Assembly: GCF_020740795.1 (NCBI RefSeq)
Contig: NC_067283.1
Span: 1,639,659-1,703,658 of the forward strand
Source of the DNA: Apus apus
Lineage: Eukaryota > Chordata > Aves > Apodiformes > Apodidae
DNA length: 64,000 nucleotides
Direction of reading: 5' to 3'
Shown: piece by piece, positions 1 through 12,500 of the stretch
Layout of the letters: every line of letters starts with the position of its first letter
Numbering within the stretch: position 1 is the first letter of the stretch
Notes under the pieces: model-generated
The model's database searches: none
Seen by the model: the letters and a program-made list of their open reading frames with translations, nothing else
What the model was told of the DNA's origin: nothing
Program-made: the position numbers and the translations under genes

Positions 1-1010
1 TGGTGGGGTTTAACACAGAAAAAACATCCAGACAAATATTTTAAATTAAATTGAATCCTCCTCTTCATCCTGGTTTTATTCCATGACTCCATGACACAGC
101 TGCTTGTCTCAGGATGCCAGCTGACCTGTGAGAATCAATCTAATGAACATCAGAAATCACTCTTTATGTTGGTCTCACAGGGCTTCGGACACAGGGCAAC
201 TCTCAGACACACAACTAGGTGAAAATTGGGAATTAAGACTAGGATATTTCTCTGAAAGAAGGATAAGGAGGAGAGGAAAGCAGGACAGTTGATTTAATGC
301 TTGGCAGGCAGACATTTGTAGCATGGTGGTGGGGAACCTTAACAGAGTTAGGGCAGAACTGATCGTACCTTGTTCCATGGGAAGTGGTGTGGATTTGCAA
401 AGCACTGCACGAAGAGGAAAGGTTTTTGTCTCCAACTATCAGGGAACAAGTTAGCTAATGAGCCCAAAAAAGAAGAGACAACCCCATGCACATCAGGTCT
501 ACCATCATCTGCAATTCCATGAGGTGTTGCTGGGACTGTTAGCTTGTGCTGTCTTTACAGCAGCAACTCAACAAGACCAGGAGATGGACCAAACATTGTT
601 CTAATACCACCTATGTTGTTAATTTTTTAGCTCAGTCTCCAGCACAGTTTTGACCCAGGTTAACTAATATTTTCCAAAAGAATTCCTGGGTATTGTTTAG
701 GCATTATCACAAGCCAGGAATCCTTACAACAGCACAGTTGTGAGCAGACTGATGCAGAGTCCAGCTATGTGGATGTTCTCCTGATGAGGCAGATGGCTCC
801 TGGGCCAGGGTATGGGTGCTGCCTCCTTTCTTTACCAGCATAGGTGTATCCTCTGAGTGCAAAGAGAACAAGATTTGTGCCCAGAGATGACAAGTGTCTA
901 TCCTTCACTGGACTGCACTTCATTATGTTATGGCTTTAATAGTTGGACTGTGAGATCCAAGCTGTTGGATGTGTACGTTCGTGCTTCTACTATTACAATA
1001 TGTCTGGGTC

Positions 1011-1028
1011 CTTTTTCTTTCTTTCTTT

Positions 1029-1063
<35 letters not shown>

Positions 1064-1064
1064 T
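1011..1064 (+). repeat. Compound tetranucleotide microsatellite (CTTT)n(TTGC)n
   Basis: A short CTTT run passes into about eight TTGC units, and then CTTT returns. Confidence 0.92.
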
Positions 1065-1355
1065 CCTGACATTTTTTCCTGCATATATATCACACTGCTT
1101 ACTATCTCCTTGCTTGGATCAGTTGACTTCTTTGCCTGATCCCAGCTATCTGGCCTAGTACACACTGTTGCTTTTGAAGCCCTCTCTCATTCTGAATTTC
1201 TAGCTTGTTCCTTAGTGCTGTCCAACTCTGTTGGAGATTCTCGTTTACCCTGTTCCTACACAAATCTCTTGGTGTCCCTTCTCCACTATATATACCTCAG
1301 GAAGGAGCCAGGCTAAGGGAACTAACATCCCAGGAAAGATTTAGAGGTGAATGCT

Positions 1356-1862
1356 CTCAATTGTGCTCAGTTTGGAGCTGCTCACTACAAGAAGGACATT
1401 GAAGATCTGGAGTGTGTCCAAAGAAGGACAAGAAATCTGGTGAAGGGTCTGGAGCACAAGTCTTATGAGGAAGGGCTGAGGGACCTGAGGGTGTTCAGCA
1501 TGGAGAAAAGGAGCCTGAAGGGAGACTTCTCATTCTCTGCAACTGCTTGAGAGGAGGTTGGAGTGAGTTGGGGGTCAGTCTCTTCTCCCAAGGAACAAGC
1601 AATAGAACAAGAGGAGCTGGCCTCAAGTTGTGCCAGGGGAGGTTGAGATGGGATCTGGGGAACAATTCCTTCCTGGAAAGGGTTGTCAAGACCTGGCCCA
1701 GGCTGCCCAGGGCGGGGGGGAAGTCCCCATCCCTGGAGGGGTTTCAAAGCAGTGTAGAAGTGGTGATGAGGGACATGGGGCAGGGGTGGCCTTGGCTGGG
1801 TTAGTGGTTGGACTGGATGATCCTAAAGGTTTTTTCATTCTTAAGTGATTCTATGATTTTAT
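1356..1862 (+). mobile_element. CR1 fragment with 3' end
   Basis: It covers about 500 bp of the CR1 3' region. It begins around 'ctcactacaagaaggacattga' and ends in the 'gattctatgattttatga' octamer tail. Internal blocks such as 'gaacaagaggagctggcctcaagttg' and 'ctggcccaggctgcccagg' are characteristic. It is 5' truncated. Confidence 0.9.
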
Positions 1863-4292
1863 GAAAAGCAAATAGAACCTTTAGCCAAATAAAAATATTT
1901 TATTTTCCCTCTTTGATCACATCACACCTGAACCTGATCAAATCAGGGCAGTGAGCTCTGTCCCCCTGTCCCTCTCATACTCTTCCTCAGTAAACCAGGC
2001 TCAGTCCCACACTTTCCAGCGGTTCAGTCCCGTGATACCCAAGTCCTCCCTTCCTCCTCATGCCATATCCACCGTGGACATCTCTCACCCCTGCTCTCAG
2101 GTGCACAATCCAGCACAGCCAGCACAAGCTGCTGTTTTGCTGTTAGGAATGGAAGCTTGGATGGGTCACACCATTCAGGCCCACTGAATGGAAGGCCCAA
2201 AGACAACTGCTTGACAAAGCACATTCTGGCTCAGGTCCTGTTGATTCAGGGAACCTTCTCTGGAAGGGGCTAATTTTCAGACTGTGCTCCCACAGTCTAC
2301 ATCTGCCTTTGGGAATCTGCATTCATATCCTCCCTTTCTCTCTCATTTCCTCACAGCTGGCTTTTAAAACAACCCTCAGGGAATAATAAGGACCATTCCA
2401 GCGAAGAGGTCAGCTCACTTCTCTCTCTGCAGTGTCTGTGCTGACTCGTGTCCATTTCTTCCTCTCCTGTTCCTTGCAGCTCAAAGGCTACATAGTTTGA
2501 AGCTCACTCATTCATCATGAGACTGATCCTGCAAAGATGGGATTTCAGAATGACCTCAGGATGGGCATCTACAGAGGTGGAAGAACTTGTGATTCAGGCC
2601 TGGTGTGCATGAGAGGCAGTATGAAGTTTGCAAAACTCTGGTGTTTAACACAACAGAGACAGCATTAAACAATTATCCTTTTGGACTCTTTCCCTCAATC
2701 GTATGTCTCCAGAATGGTAATGGATAGCAACCAATCCCTGCTGTATTTCCAAACATGCATCTGATATGGTTGGTTTTGTTCCCTCAAAAAAGGTCTGGGG
2801 CAATCAAAGCCATGCCTGCTCCTTGTGGAGGGTGAAGATGGTCCCATGAAGCAGAAAGGGAAAAGTGCTTCATGAAACTGAAGTGCCTGTACTCCTCAGA
2901 TTCTGTTTGCTGTTACCTCCTCATCTGTGTTTCCCAGGTGACATTCCCCAGGACAGAGGTTTCCCAACAGCTCTGCCATGGATAGCATCTCCTTGGCATG
3001 TCTCCTTCTCGACCACGTGTCACCAGCCTTTGGGTCAGCTCAGCCCAGCTTTCCACCTCTCTGACTAAGAGAAAAAATGAAAAGGGGAAATGTGTGTTCA
3101 GCCCTTTCATTAATAATCTGAAACAAACAACACAAGTGAACCTCAGTGAACGTGTCCCCCTCCTTGTCCAGGTATCTGCTGTCCCCAGCAACTTGCCCCT
3201 GACTGCACATTCCAGCCAGGAGAGGACTTCTGCTCAACACAGTGGTTCTGTCCCTCTCCCAGCCCAATGACTGATCAGACAGAAAGCCACAGAAATTAAA
3301 CGATTAGTCTTTATTTCTATACACATGGGGCATTGATCCTAGGGTCTGTTTTATGGGCTGGGGAGGGGGGGAAACGGGATGGGGACAGGGTGGAGGAGAG
3401 CATGAGTGCATTTCATTTATAAAGTCAAGCCCTGTTCTAGTGAAAATTGAAGTTCCTGTTTCTTTCCCTCTGTATTAGACTCCCTGTCCTCTTACAGGAA
3501 GTCTTAATAAAGTCTCCAGGGATGTTTAAAATGGATTAAAAAAAATCATAATCCCCATATGGAAGCATTGGCATCAGTAAGATACACCACTGTGTGATAG
3601 CATGGAGCCAGGGAATATTTGAAGGCCTGTAAAATAAACTCATTAAATTGGTATTCTGAATGCATTGCCTATGGAGAAAGTCCCCTATAAGCTCCTTCCT
3701 ATCTCTTGAGCAGGGAAAAAGATGTGACTGAGTTTTGGAGCTGAGCAATTTGAGGCTGTGATAGAGGAACATTAGGGAGGAGGGACAGACAGCAAGGGAC
3801 AGTCACTGCAAAGCAGAACTGGCTTTCTGCTTTGGGGAGTTGTGTTTAAAAGCTATCCCTCCTTGTATCAAGGAACAAACAGTCCAGAGCTCATTTGATG
3901 AGCCTCTGAGTGACTCTTCATGTGCAAGGGCTGGTAAGAGATCTCTGAATGACAGAACTAGTATCAGGTAGAAACCATCACAATGTGTTTCAGTTTTTTA
4001 GGGACAGCAAGGCAGGACCAACCACAAGAATGCTTGGAAGTAGTGGCCCCAAATGGCTGCAGACCCCAGGCAGCAAGCAAGACACACTGCAGAGGATCTT
4101 AAGAACAGACTGTCCATCCAAAGGCCACCAAAATTCAGTATCCCTTCAGCATCAGCCAAAGGTCCCTGCAGCCCAGGCTGTTCTCCAGGATAGTAGCACA
4201 GAAATGCTCAGATAAGTCAATAAGCATAGGTCAGGTACCGACTGAAGACTTTCTGCAACACTCTCCCACTCTCCAGGTAAAAGGAGACTTCA

Positions 4293-4374
4293 GGGGTTGG
4301 TTCTAGATAATCTTTAAGGTCCCTTCCAACCCTAGCCATTCTATGATTCTATACTTCTATGATTCTATGATTCT
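4293..4374 (+). mobile_element. CR1 3' tail fragment
   Basis: This is only the terminal 80 bp: 'tctttaaggtcccttccaaccc' followed by several 'attctatg' octamers. Confidence 0.85.
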
Positions 4375-5049
4375 CTTCCCCAGAATCACAGACTCAATAG
4401 AGCAGTGAGTAACAGCACAAGGAAAGACTTCTCACTAAAGTCTTTCTGTCTTGTTTTGCTTCTTCCCTTCAGTCTTCTCAAAGCAAAATTAGTTCCTCCA
4501 ATGTACTGTGTCACCTCTTCAGTTTCTCAACAGCAATTTTTGAAAGTGAGCATGCTTTTCTATTGTGTCTTAAATAGAAGAATTTCTATTGTGTCCTATG
4601 ACCTCCCTGCAAATAACTTTACTCTGACAGACAGTTTTATGGTAACAGAAGATAGTGAAGATCAGGGAGGCTTTGCTGCTATTAATTTATATCAAATCCC
4701 CGGAGCATCTTCAGAAGGAAATGTGCACAAAGCCCTGTTTCACAAGATCAGTGCTCAGGTCCCATCTATTGTCCCATATTTTGTTTCTGACATTAAGCAG
4801 ATTGCCTTTCATGCCCCAGTTACCCTGCACGACACTTCTCAGTCTGCAGGAGTCCAGACTAAGGGACTCAGTACATCAGGGGCTCAGCAAACAGCATTTT
4901 GTTTCACCAGAAAAGATTAGGACCATAAAAGCATTCAGGTCAGTGTGTAGAAATGGGGGGGAGTGCCATGCAAAATGCCATATGAAATTAGGAGCAGCAG
5001 GGAGCCAGAGCTATCTCACAGTTACTGCCTGACACCTTAATGGTTTGGG

Positions 5050-5186
5050 GAAAAACAAACAAACCAACCAAACCAAACCAAGCCCCAGCAAACCCACAAA
5101 ACACCACCACCAAAACAAAACAAAAACAACCAAACAAAAAAAACCCCTAACAAAACAGAAAAAAAGAGAAAGGGGAAAAAGAGAAC
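5050..5186 (+). repeat. A-rich low-complexity tract (AAAC/CAAAA-type)
   Basis: It is a run of AAAC, ACCA and CAAAA words on the plus strand with almost no T, ending in AAAG-rich sequence. Open frames on either strand are artefacts of composition. Confidence 0.85.
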
Positions 5187-7920
5187 TTCTGCCCCTCTTT
5201 ATTTCTGAATAAAAAGGGTCATTTTCTTTAAGCCTACAAAACCCTTTCTCTTTGAAAATGGCAGCCCACCTCAGTAACATAAAGTCTAATCTGACCTACA
5301 GATGAAAAGCTCCATCTCCAGTCCTGGAATTATTTAGAGGTTAATCTTTTTTTTTCTTTTTTGGCCACTGGAAGGAAGAAGCCCATGGTTTTACCAGCTC
5401 GGTGTCAAGTTTGGGACTCCACATGGAAGGGGGAATCTCTCAGTCCCAGTGAAGACCTCGTTTGTTTTCCTTGGGTCTAACCAGGTCTTACCAGGTGATC
5501 AGGACAGCACAAATGATCCAGATTTCTTCCTTGCTACATCTCAAAAGGGAGCTGGGGCTTACTGAGGGCTTACTTTCAGAAGGCAGATACAAGATACTTC
5601 TAATACTTACATCTCCATTATGAAATCAGTAAGAAGCAGCAGTTCTTATTCAGAGTCTCACTGTGTAAGGAAGTACCCAAAGAGAGAAAAAAAGAAGACC
5701 ATGTTTTTCTTTGAGAGCCTCTGGGACAGCTGTGATTTCTCCTGAGGCTTTCATCCTTTAGGGAAAGCTGCAATATAGTGGTGAAAAGGCATAATGACAT
5801 TTCCTGGTCATAGATGTACCTTGTATGTAGTATCTCCTGGCAGATCAGCACAGAATCTATGCTTCATTTTTCACTGCTTTTCTTAATTCTAAATGCAAAT
5901 CCAATGAGGAAAAAGGATCAGGAGGAAAATAATGTGGACAGCTGCTTCATGGGCTCCTCTCCCCAAGGAATTAGGTAGTAAACTTCAGCTTCCCATGTCC
6001 TCCTATTGACCTGCTCATCCAGGCTTATGATCCTCATTACAACCTCTTGTGGACACCTAACCAGGCTGCCTTAGACTTTATCCACCAAAGCCAATGACTT
6101 TCTTCTCGATGTTTCTTAAATCACTGATGTCCTTGGGATATTAAGCTACTGTCAACTGAACTCTTAACTTCTTCAAACCAGTGGAAAAACAATACTGGAA
6201 GAAGAGAGATAAAGGCTGATAAACCTGCTCAGGTAGATAAATGGATGCCCTGGAACTTTTCTTTAGGCTAAAGAAGAGATGTTATCAAAGCCAGGCTTGA
6301 TTTAACACCATAAATAAGACAAAATATATCCAACACAAACTGCTTTTAAAACTCTCTCCAGATATTACAGAGGCAGAACAAGGTCCCCTCTAGTGGAAAG
6401 CTATGGAATAAGTTGAGCAGGAGATTCTGCAAGTGCTTCCTCATCCTGGCTTCGTAGTATCTCCATCTGTTTTCTCCTCATCACCCTTGTCATGCACACA
6501 TCATCAGGCCCACCTAATAAAAACAGAGCTGTGGTCATTATTATCTGGGTATCTGAGCCCTGGGTCTGAAGTCCTACTTTTGGCCTCAGGGATTTGGCAT
6601 TGCATTTATGATTTCAGGGAAATCAAGGCATCTCCAACTTTTCCATTAATGTTTCATTTTACAAACTTCAGCAGTGCTGGGTGTAACTTTTCCAAGGCAA
6701 TTTCTCCACCTGGTGGTGTAAAAAGCAATTCCCAAGGTGCTGCTGGTCAGAGTGCTCCACTGTGGTTTCACACCCACCAAGATCTGACATTTAAATTCCA
6801 CCTGACCACTGCAACATGAGCTGGGGGAAAACACCCACCAGTTTGGACTGTGCCTGTAAATTTCCTTCCCTCCATATACTCTTCAGACATGATAAGGTTT
6901 GTTAGGCAGGATGTTTTCCCAAGAGTCTACAACCTCCAGTAATATCTTCCCTTCATTCCACCCACAATAAAGCTGACAGCTTGGAAACAATTGGATATAC
7001 CCCCATCAGGTGCTTCTTAGAGGAGAAGCTTTAATTCTCTTTTAATTAACACCTTTTTTCTTATTATTTTTTTTTTTTTCAGTGAGACACAACGTTAAAC
7101 TAGTGTAATGAAATATAGGAGAGTTTTAATGTCTTTTCTGTCTGAGGTTGGCAGAAATTAAGATGAATTACTAAAGCTTTGGCAGCTCCAGGTGCAGTAT
7201 TTTTTGGGTTTTTTGTTTGTTTTTTTTTTATGTGAGAGAGAATGTGGTTGTTCTGGGGAGGAACAGATTGAGGAAAGTGCTATTCTACTCTCTGATAGCG
7301 AGTTTAATGATAAAGTGAAAGGGCAGACATTCTTTATGGAAGCTTTTGGACCAGGAACAGATGTGCCCCTCTTCCCTCTCACCAAAAAGGTGAAGGCTGA
7401 GTCAGCATCCTCATTCTGCACCTCCTCAACAGCATTAGCAGCAGCATTAACAACACCCCACCATGATTCCAGCTGCAGGACAGGGAAGCAGCCCTTCCTG
7501 CCCAAATCACAGCTGAATCCCACCCTACAGCTACTTTACCTGGGAACTGAATTGAGTTTATAGGACACAAGTATCCACTCAGCTTCCCCAGAACACACAG
7601 TGAGCTGACTGTCCTTTTGAAAGCAGCAGAACATGCTCTTCATTTTGCTGCCTTCATTTTCTACCAGGATCAGTCAAGTAGGAGAGAGGGGAGAGGAAAG
7701 CTGGGACAAACCAGAAGTGGCTTTGCAGTGACAGGTCAGCTTTCTCTCTGTCTTGAAACCATAGAGTGAATAGAAACTAGTTGTATTAATATAAATTTCA
7801 GTCATGGGCCCTGAGTCAAATAAACTACTGAAGATAACTCCATTGTCTCTGTCTTTACCTCCTAGCAAGCAGGAGATGGTTAAAGGACTGTCCCAAACTG
7901 ATGTCATCCCATTGCACCAG

Positions 7921-8050
7921 GGTTTTGGATGGGGCTTTGAACAACCTGGTCTACTTTGGAGGTGTCCCTGCCCATGCAAGGGTGTTGGAACTGGATGATC
8001 TTTAAGGTCCTTTCCAACTCAAAACATGATATGATTCTATGATTCTATGG
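7921..8050 (+). mobile_element. CR1 3' tail fragment
   Basis: It covers about 130 bp, with 'acaacctggtctact..ggaggtgtccctgcccatg', 'ggatgatctttaaggtcc' and a final octamer repeat. Confidence 0.88.
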
Positions 8051-8998
8051 AGTGGACAAAACGGTGCCAGTGTAAATACTCAGAGATGGTCCATCCAACA
8101 GAGACAATTGGTAGAGTTTAAGTCATGACAATATCTTGCAAATGACCCCCCATTAGCTTTTTAGCTAAATGATACTCCCTGGCTGTTAACTTTAAGGCAT
8201 AAGTTGCTGAGATATTTACAAAGTACAGGAGGAAAGCTGCTCCAGGTAAAACTACTCTTCAAAACTTTCCAGGAGGTGAGATAAAGAGCAGCCACATGAA
8301 AATGTAGCAAAATCCCTGGTTTCAAAACTGTTCAGGGAGGGAGCAAAGACATGAAAGCATTCACCCTTGCTCCCCTGAGACCCTGAGTTTTGGCAGCAAC
8401 ATGCTGAACTTCTTCACATCTCCTTTGTGGGCTCTTGTCATCTTGTCATCTGCTGCCTTTCCTGAAGGGATGATGAGCAGGACAGCTACTGCCAACAGCA
8501 GCACAGACGTTTGTTTTGGTGGTTGTTGTTTTTCATTCTGTGCATCCTTCTACAACTTGATTTAGAAGTCTTTAATTTGAAAAGAGAAAAAGGATAAACC
8601 TTCCGGGAAATAACACAGTTCTTTTTATTTCCTTCAGCAGTCCAGAGAATGAGGCATCTGAGAAGGAAAGCAAGCTTTCTGCCATGTGTCCAAGCCACCT
8701 CTCAGAAGCGACATGAGCTATGACTTTAAAAACTCTATTCTTTGCGTTTTAACATCCAGAATTTACTTAATCCCTAAAATTACCCACATGCAAACCTTAT
8801 TCAGGAGGAGATGAGCATTAATAAATATTTATCACGTTCTTGAAGGTCCTCAGGAAGAACAAATATGAAATTAATGGTGTCCTTCCATTAGTTTAAATCT
8901 TCTCTCTGCATTTCCATACTTAACCAAAGTCCTGATTCTCCCTCCAAGCTGCAATTTTGGTTCCAGTTGTTGTTATCATGTAGCTCTGCACCTTGTAT

Positions 8999-9004
8999 TT
9001 TATT
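8999..9004 (-). terminator. Candidate TMIE polyadenylation signal AATAAA
   Basis: TTTATT on the plus strand reads AATAAA on the minus strand, 214 nt past the TMIE stop. It would give a short 3' UTR. Another AATAAA on the same strand at 8,629-8,624 would give a 3' UTR of about 590 nt. Which is used cannot be decided from sequence. Confidence 0.45.
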
Positions 9005-9217
9005 TACAAGACGCTGTCCAGTGGAAAGGCCAAGTTCTCCTTTGGTAAACAAAAAAACAGTGACTTGGTCCTCAAAAAGAATAAAGCCATACATCCAGTG
9101 GCACTCTGCAGCCTGACTATACGGAGAGCAGCATGTCCTGCCTGCTCCCAGTTCTCCATCCACAGCAATGTGACAGTGTCCTCCCCAAAGGACTGCCAGC
9201 ACTGTCTTGTAGTAAGG

Positions 9218-9579
9218 TCACTTCTTCTTTGCTGGAGCTTTGGCATTCCCACCAGCCTTGCCATTAGTTTTGGTGCTTCCTCCTGATTTTGCTGCTTCAC
9301 CTTCTTTTTCACCTTTCTTCCCACCAGCTTGTTTCTTGTCAGTAGTGTCCTTTCCCCCCTTTTCTCCTTTTTCTCCTTTTTCTCCCTTTTCTCCCTTTTC
9401 TCCCTTTTCTCCTTCTTTCTTTTTGGCCCCATCCTTCCCCTCTTTCTTAGATCCTGATTTCTGGTCCTTTTCACCATCCTTCTTCTTGTTGTCTTTGGAT
9501 CCATCTTTTTTACCCTGAGCCTTGTCGACTTTTCCAGATACAGTGGGAACTTCTTCTTTTTTTTCTTCTGCCACCTGAG
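9218..9579 (-). CDS. TMIE: TMIE coding exon 4 (long Lys/Glu/Gly tail and stop)
   Basis: This exon encodes residues 121-240 and the stop. The acceptor ends GCATACAG, and using it makes codon 121 GCT. The alternative AG five bases further in would shift the frame. The product is strongly charged and of very low complexity, with Lys, Glu, Asp and Gly making up most residues. It contains six exact GEK triplets (177-194) and ends in Lys-Lys-Lys. Human TMIE also has a lysine-rich tail here, but only about 36 residues long. In the family this tail is cytosolic and has been linked to phosphoinositide binding. A role for the extra length is not known to me. The opposite strand is open only because the purine-rich sequence has few stops in the complement. 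Confidence 0.9.
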
Positions 9580-12500
9580 CTGTATGCAAGGATGGAAAAG
9601 AAAACAAGAAAGTAATTAACTTGGGCTGGCAGTAACCAGGCAGAGGGCAAAACTGCTCCCTGTTGGCAAATCTTGGACAAAAGGAAAATACTTCTACTGG
9701 GGCTTTGTTTATACAGCTCTTTTCCTCACTGTAACAGCTTTTTGTGTCTTTGTTTTGAGAGGATAGACAAATGGGGTAAAAACAGAACTGGTCATTTCAA
9801 GGGCTGAGTTGTGGCTCCATTGGAGTAAATGGCTCCTGTTAGTAGGAACTGATCCATGAACACCACCAGTGCAGGCCATCAGCATTTCTCAAGAAGGACT
9901 TTCATGTGGAGTTGTCTCCTTCCACAAGAAGGAACAGAAACAACTCTCATGCAATTCAGTCCAGACCTGACTTAGGTTTGTTTTTTGTTTGATTTGTTTG
10001 GTTGGTTGGCTTTCCTAATTCTTTGTTTTCCTCTCAGGGTTATGTCTCCTGCAGCTGAGGATGGACAGCAGGGATTCTGCTGGGCATCTTTGCTCCCAGA
10101 GACAGACAAGCAGAAGGCAGCTTGCCCAACACAGGACCACAAAGTAGGCCTAGCTTATGTTCCATCCATATCCAGTCACCTTGGGACTGGTTTCCTCCCT
10201 GTACCACTGTAATTAATGGCAGCAACATACCATGAACTTGCCTGCAATTAACTAGCACAATTAACTCTAGTGCATACTCTGTTTTGGGATGTTTTAACAC
10301 ATGAGCCATGTTGGTTACAGGAAGCTTATAATATCTTTTATTTTACTTAGCAATATCTTGGATTCAGTGCCCATATTTCAGGTGAGAAGACTAATAAATA
10401 TCACACTGGCTCTGCACACTTTAATTATTCTGAGTAAGGATCTGGTAACAGAAAACTTTTCCTCATTTTTCTTATTTTTCTTCTACTAAAAGTGGCTCGT
10501 TTTCCCGAAAGTATTTCTGACCTCAGAGCTTGATGCCCTGAACACTCAACTCAAGCTACAATGTTAACCTTAAACACAGATCATATTTCATATCTTTGTA
10601 TAGAAAATTTTACTTTTGCTCAAGACCAGCAGGGTATAAAGTTTTGCAAAAACAAGTGAAAATGTGCTGAGTTTCCTACAACCTCCTCTCTGAAAATCCC
10701 CAATATAGGACTCAGAAAAGTAAACAGGTAACCAAGTTAACACAACATAGTAATTAAAATCAGACAAGTTGTAACAATGACCTGGGAGAGACCTCAGCAA
10801 ATGGAGGATGTTTGGTCACTGTTGAACTTTCCTCAGCTGCCACCTTGGTTAAGTCAAATTATTTCACATTTGTCACAGGTTAAGAAAAGATGCCAATGAA
10901 CTGGTTTAGGAGGTAATTTGGTACAGACCTGTGGTGAGATGTCTCAACCCTCACCTGGAGCCACTGGACTCAAATCTGTTTAAATAACCCCATGTGTCAC
11001 ATGGTTATGGATGTCTCTAATGTCACTTTTAAGCTGCAGCAATGTATTGCAGGTGCAAGACAAACCTGAATTTGTTACGTTGCCCTAAAATGCTGCTTCA
11101 GTCTGCACACTAAAATATCATATCATCCCTTTGACCTTGGGAACTGGCAATACATGTGCACACACATATGGGAGTAGAGCAATATGGACTCTTTCTTACA
11201 ACCATAGAGGAAAACTTGACATCTCACATTAAAACAAAAGGAGATAAAAGAATTCAAAGAAAGCAACAACAACTTCAAACAAACACAAAACCTCACCAGG
11301 AACAAAACAGACACAAAACAACAACAAAAAAATCCAAACAAAAACTACCACATTGTCTGCTTCCTGGACAAATACGGTAGGAACCAGGTGAACTTCCAAA
11401 AATGTCATCTGGAGCAGCCTCAGACCAGAATACTTGGAGATCTCCCAAGCAGTACATCCCACTTTAAAGGCCAAGTCCTGCTTGTACTTCTCCCACAGAC
11501 TGGGAGACAGAGCACAAATGAATCAACTTATATATAACATTTTACACAGAGAACCCTAAAGTCCATTTTATTTATGTCCAAAAAAAAGAACTTGCCATAT
11601 AAGGCACTCAAAAAAGTCCATTTGGCAGTTAGAATATTCCATCATAATAAATGTGAAGTAGGGTAAATTAATGCCAAGAAAGGAGAGGAGTGAAGCACTG
11701 TAATATATATTCATGATTAATACCATTTGACACTTAGCAAAATCTTTAAAACATTTAATGGGCACTCATTAATTAAAACCACTCAAGTCATGTCTCTGAC
11801 CTTGACTGAGTCTACCAGGGGTTGTCACAGTATCTGTATCTAGATAATTGACAAACACAACATTCTGTTTCATGACTGCATAAATCAAGGTGAGTTGCCA
11901 AATGTCAGTGGGGTGACATGGCAGAGCATCACACTCTGTACAGGGGAAAATACCAGCACAGAGATGAAGCCCAGAAGGTTGCATACTTTCCACTGGAACA
12001 CCAAAACCATGTGGGAAAAGTGTTTTTGGGGGGCGTAGGATGCACACTAAGCTCAGGAGGGCGACCCAGGGGGTTTGATCACACCCAGCTTTTGTTGCTG
12101 ACAGCTGAAGTGTTGACAGCTGAGTCAGTGCTTCTGGGTCCCCAAGGCTGGAGACGTACAGGCATTTTTAAAACAGTTTCCTCTTCTACTTTAACACCTC
12201 CCCTACTGTGAAAGGAATCACATCCTTTTTATTTTCCACCATGGATAGAGGAGCAAAGTCTAGATGACTAGTGTTAATTAAGACTTCTGTAGATGATAAT
12301 TGAAAATAGATGACTCCCACCCAGTACCAGTTCCTTCAAGGCAACTTGGACACATGTATATCTGCCCCAGAGGATTAGGAGCTTCAGAGAACATGTATTT
12401 AAGAGCCATTACTAGACATCAGCAGCCACTCAACAATGTGTTATCCACCAGCCTCCTGCTCTGCACCATGCCAGGACCTTAATTCTGGAATTCTCACAAA

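Larger units (their letters stand above)
1..8998. other. Region downstream of TMIE; no gene recognised
   Basis: The region contains CR1 fragments near 1.4-1.9, 4.3 and 7.9-8.0 kb, a tetranucleotide repeat at 1.0 kb, an A-rich tract at 5.1 kb and T runs at 7.05-7.23 kb. The longest open frame (plus strand, 4,405-4,920) opens on GTG and resembles no family I know. A TTTATT at about 3,310 could be a minus-strand polyadenylation signal, but no gene leads into it. Confidence 0.6.

Noticed and set aside
3305-3320. Minus-strand AATAAA as the end of a neighbouring gene
   Set aside because: No coding exon upstream on that strand before TMIE. A single hexamer is not enough.
4405-4920. 171-codon open frame, plus strand, next to a CR1 tail
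   Set aside because: It opens on GTG, has no recognisable domain, no Kozak-like ATG near its start, and a length expected by chance about once or twice in 64 kb of six frames.
9240-9518. Plus-strand Pro/Ser/Phe-rich open frame
   Set aside because: It is the complement of the purine-rich TMIE tail. Its repeats mirror the GEK codons.
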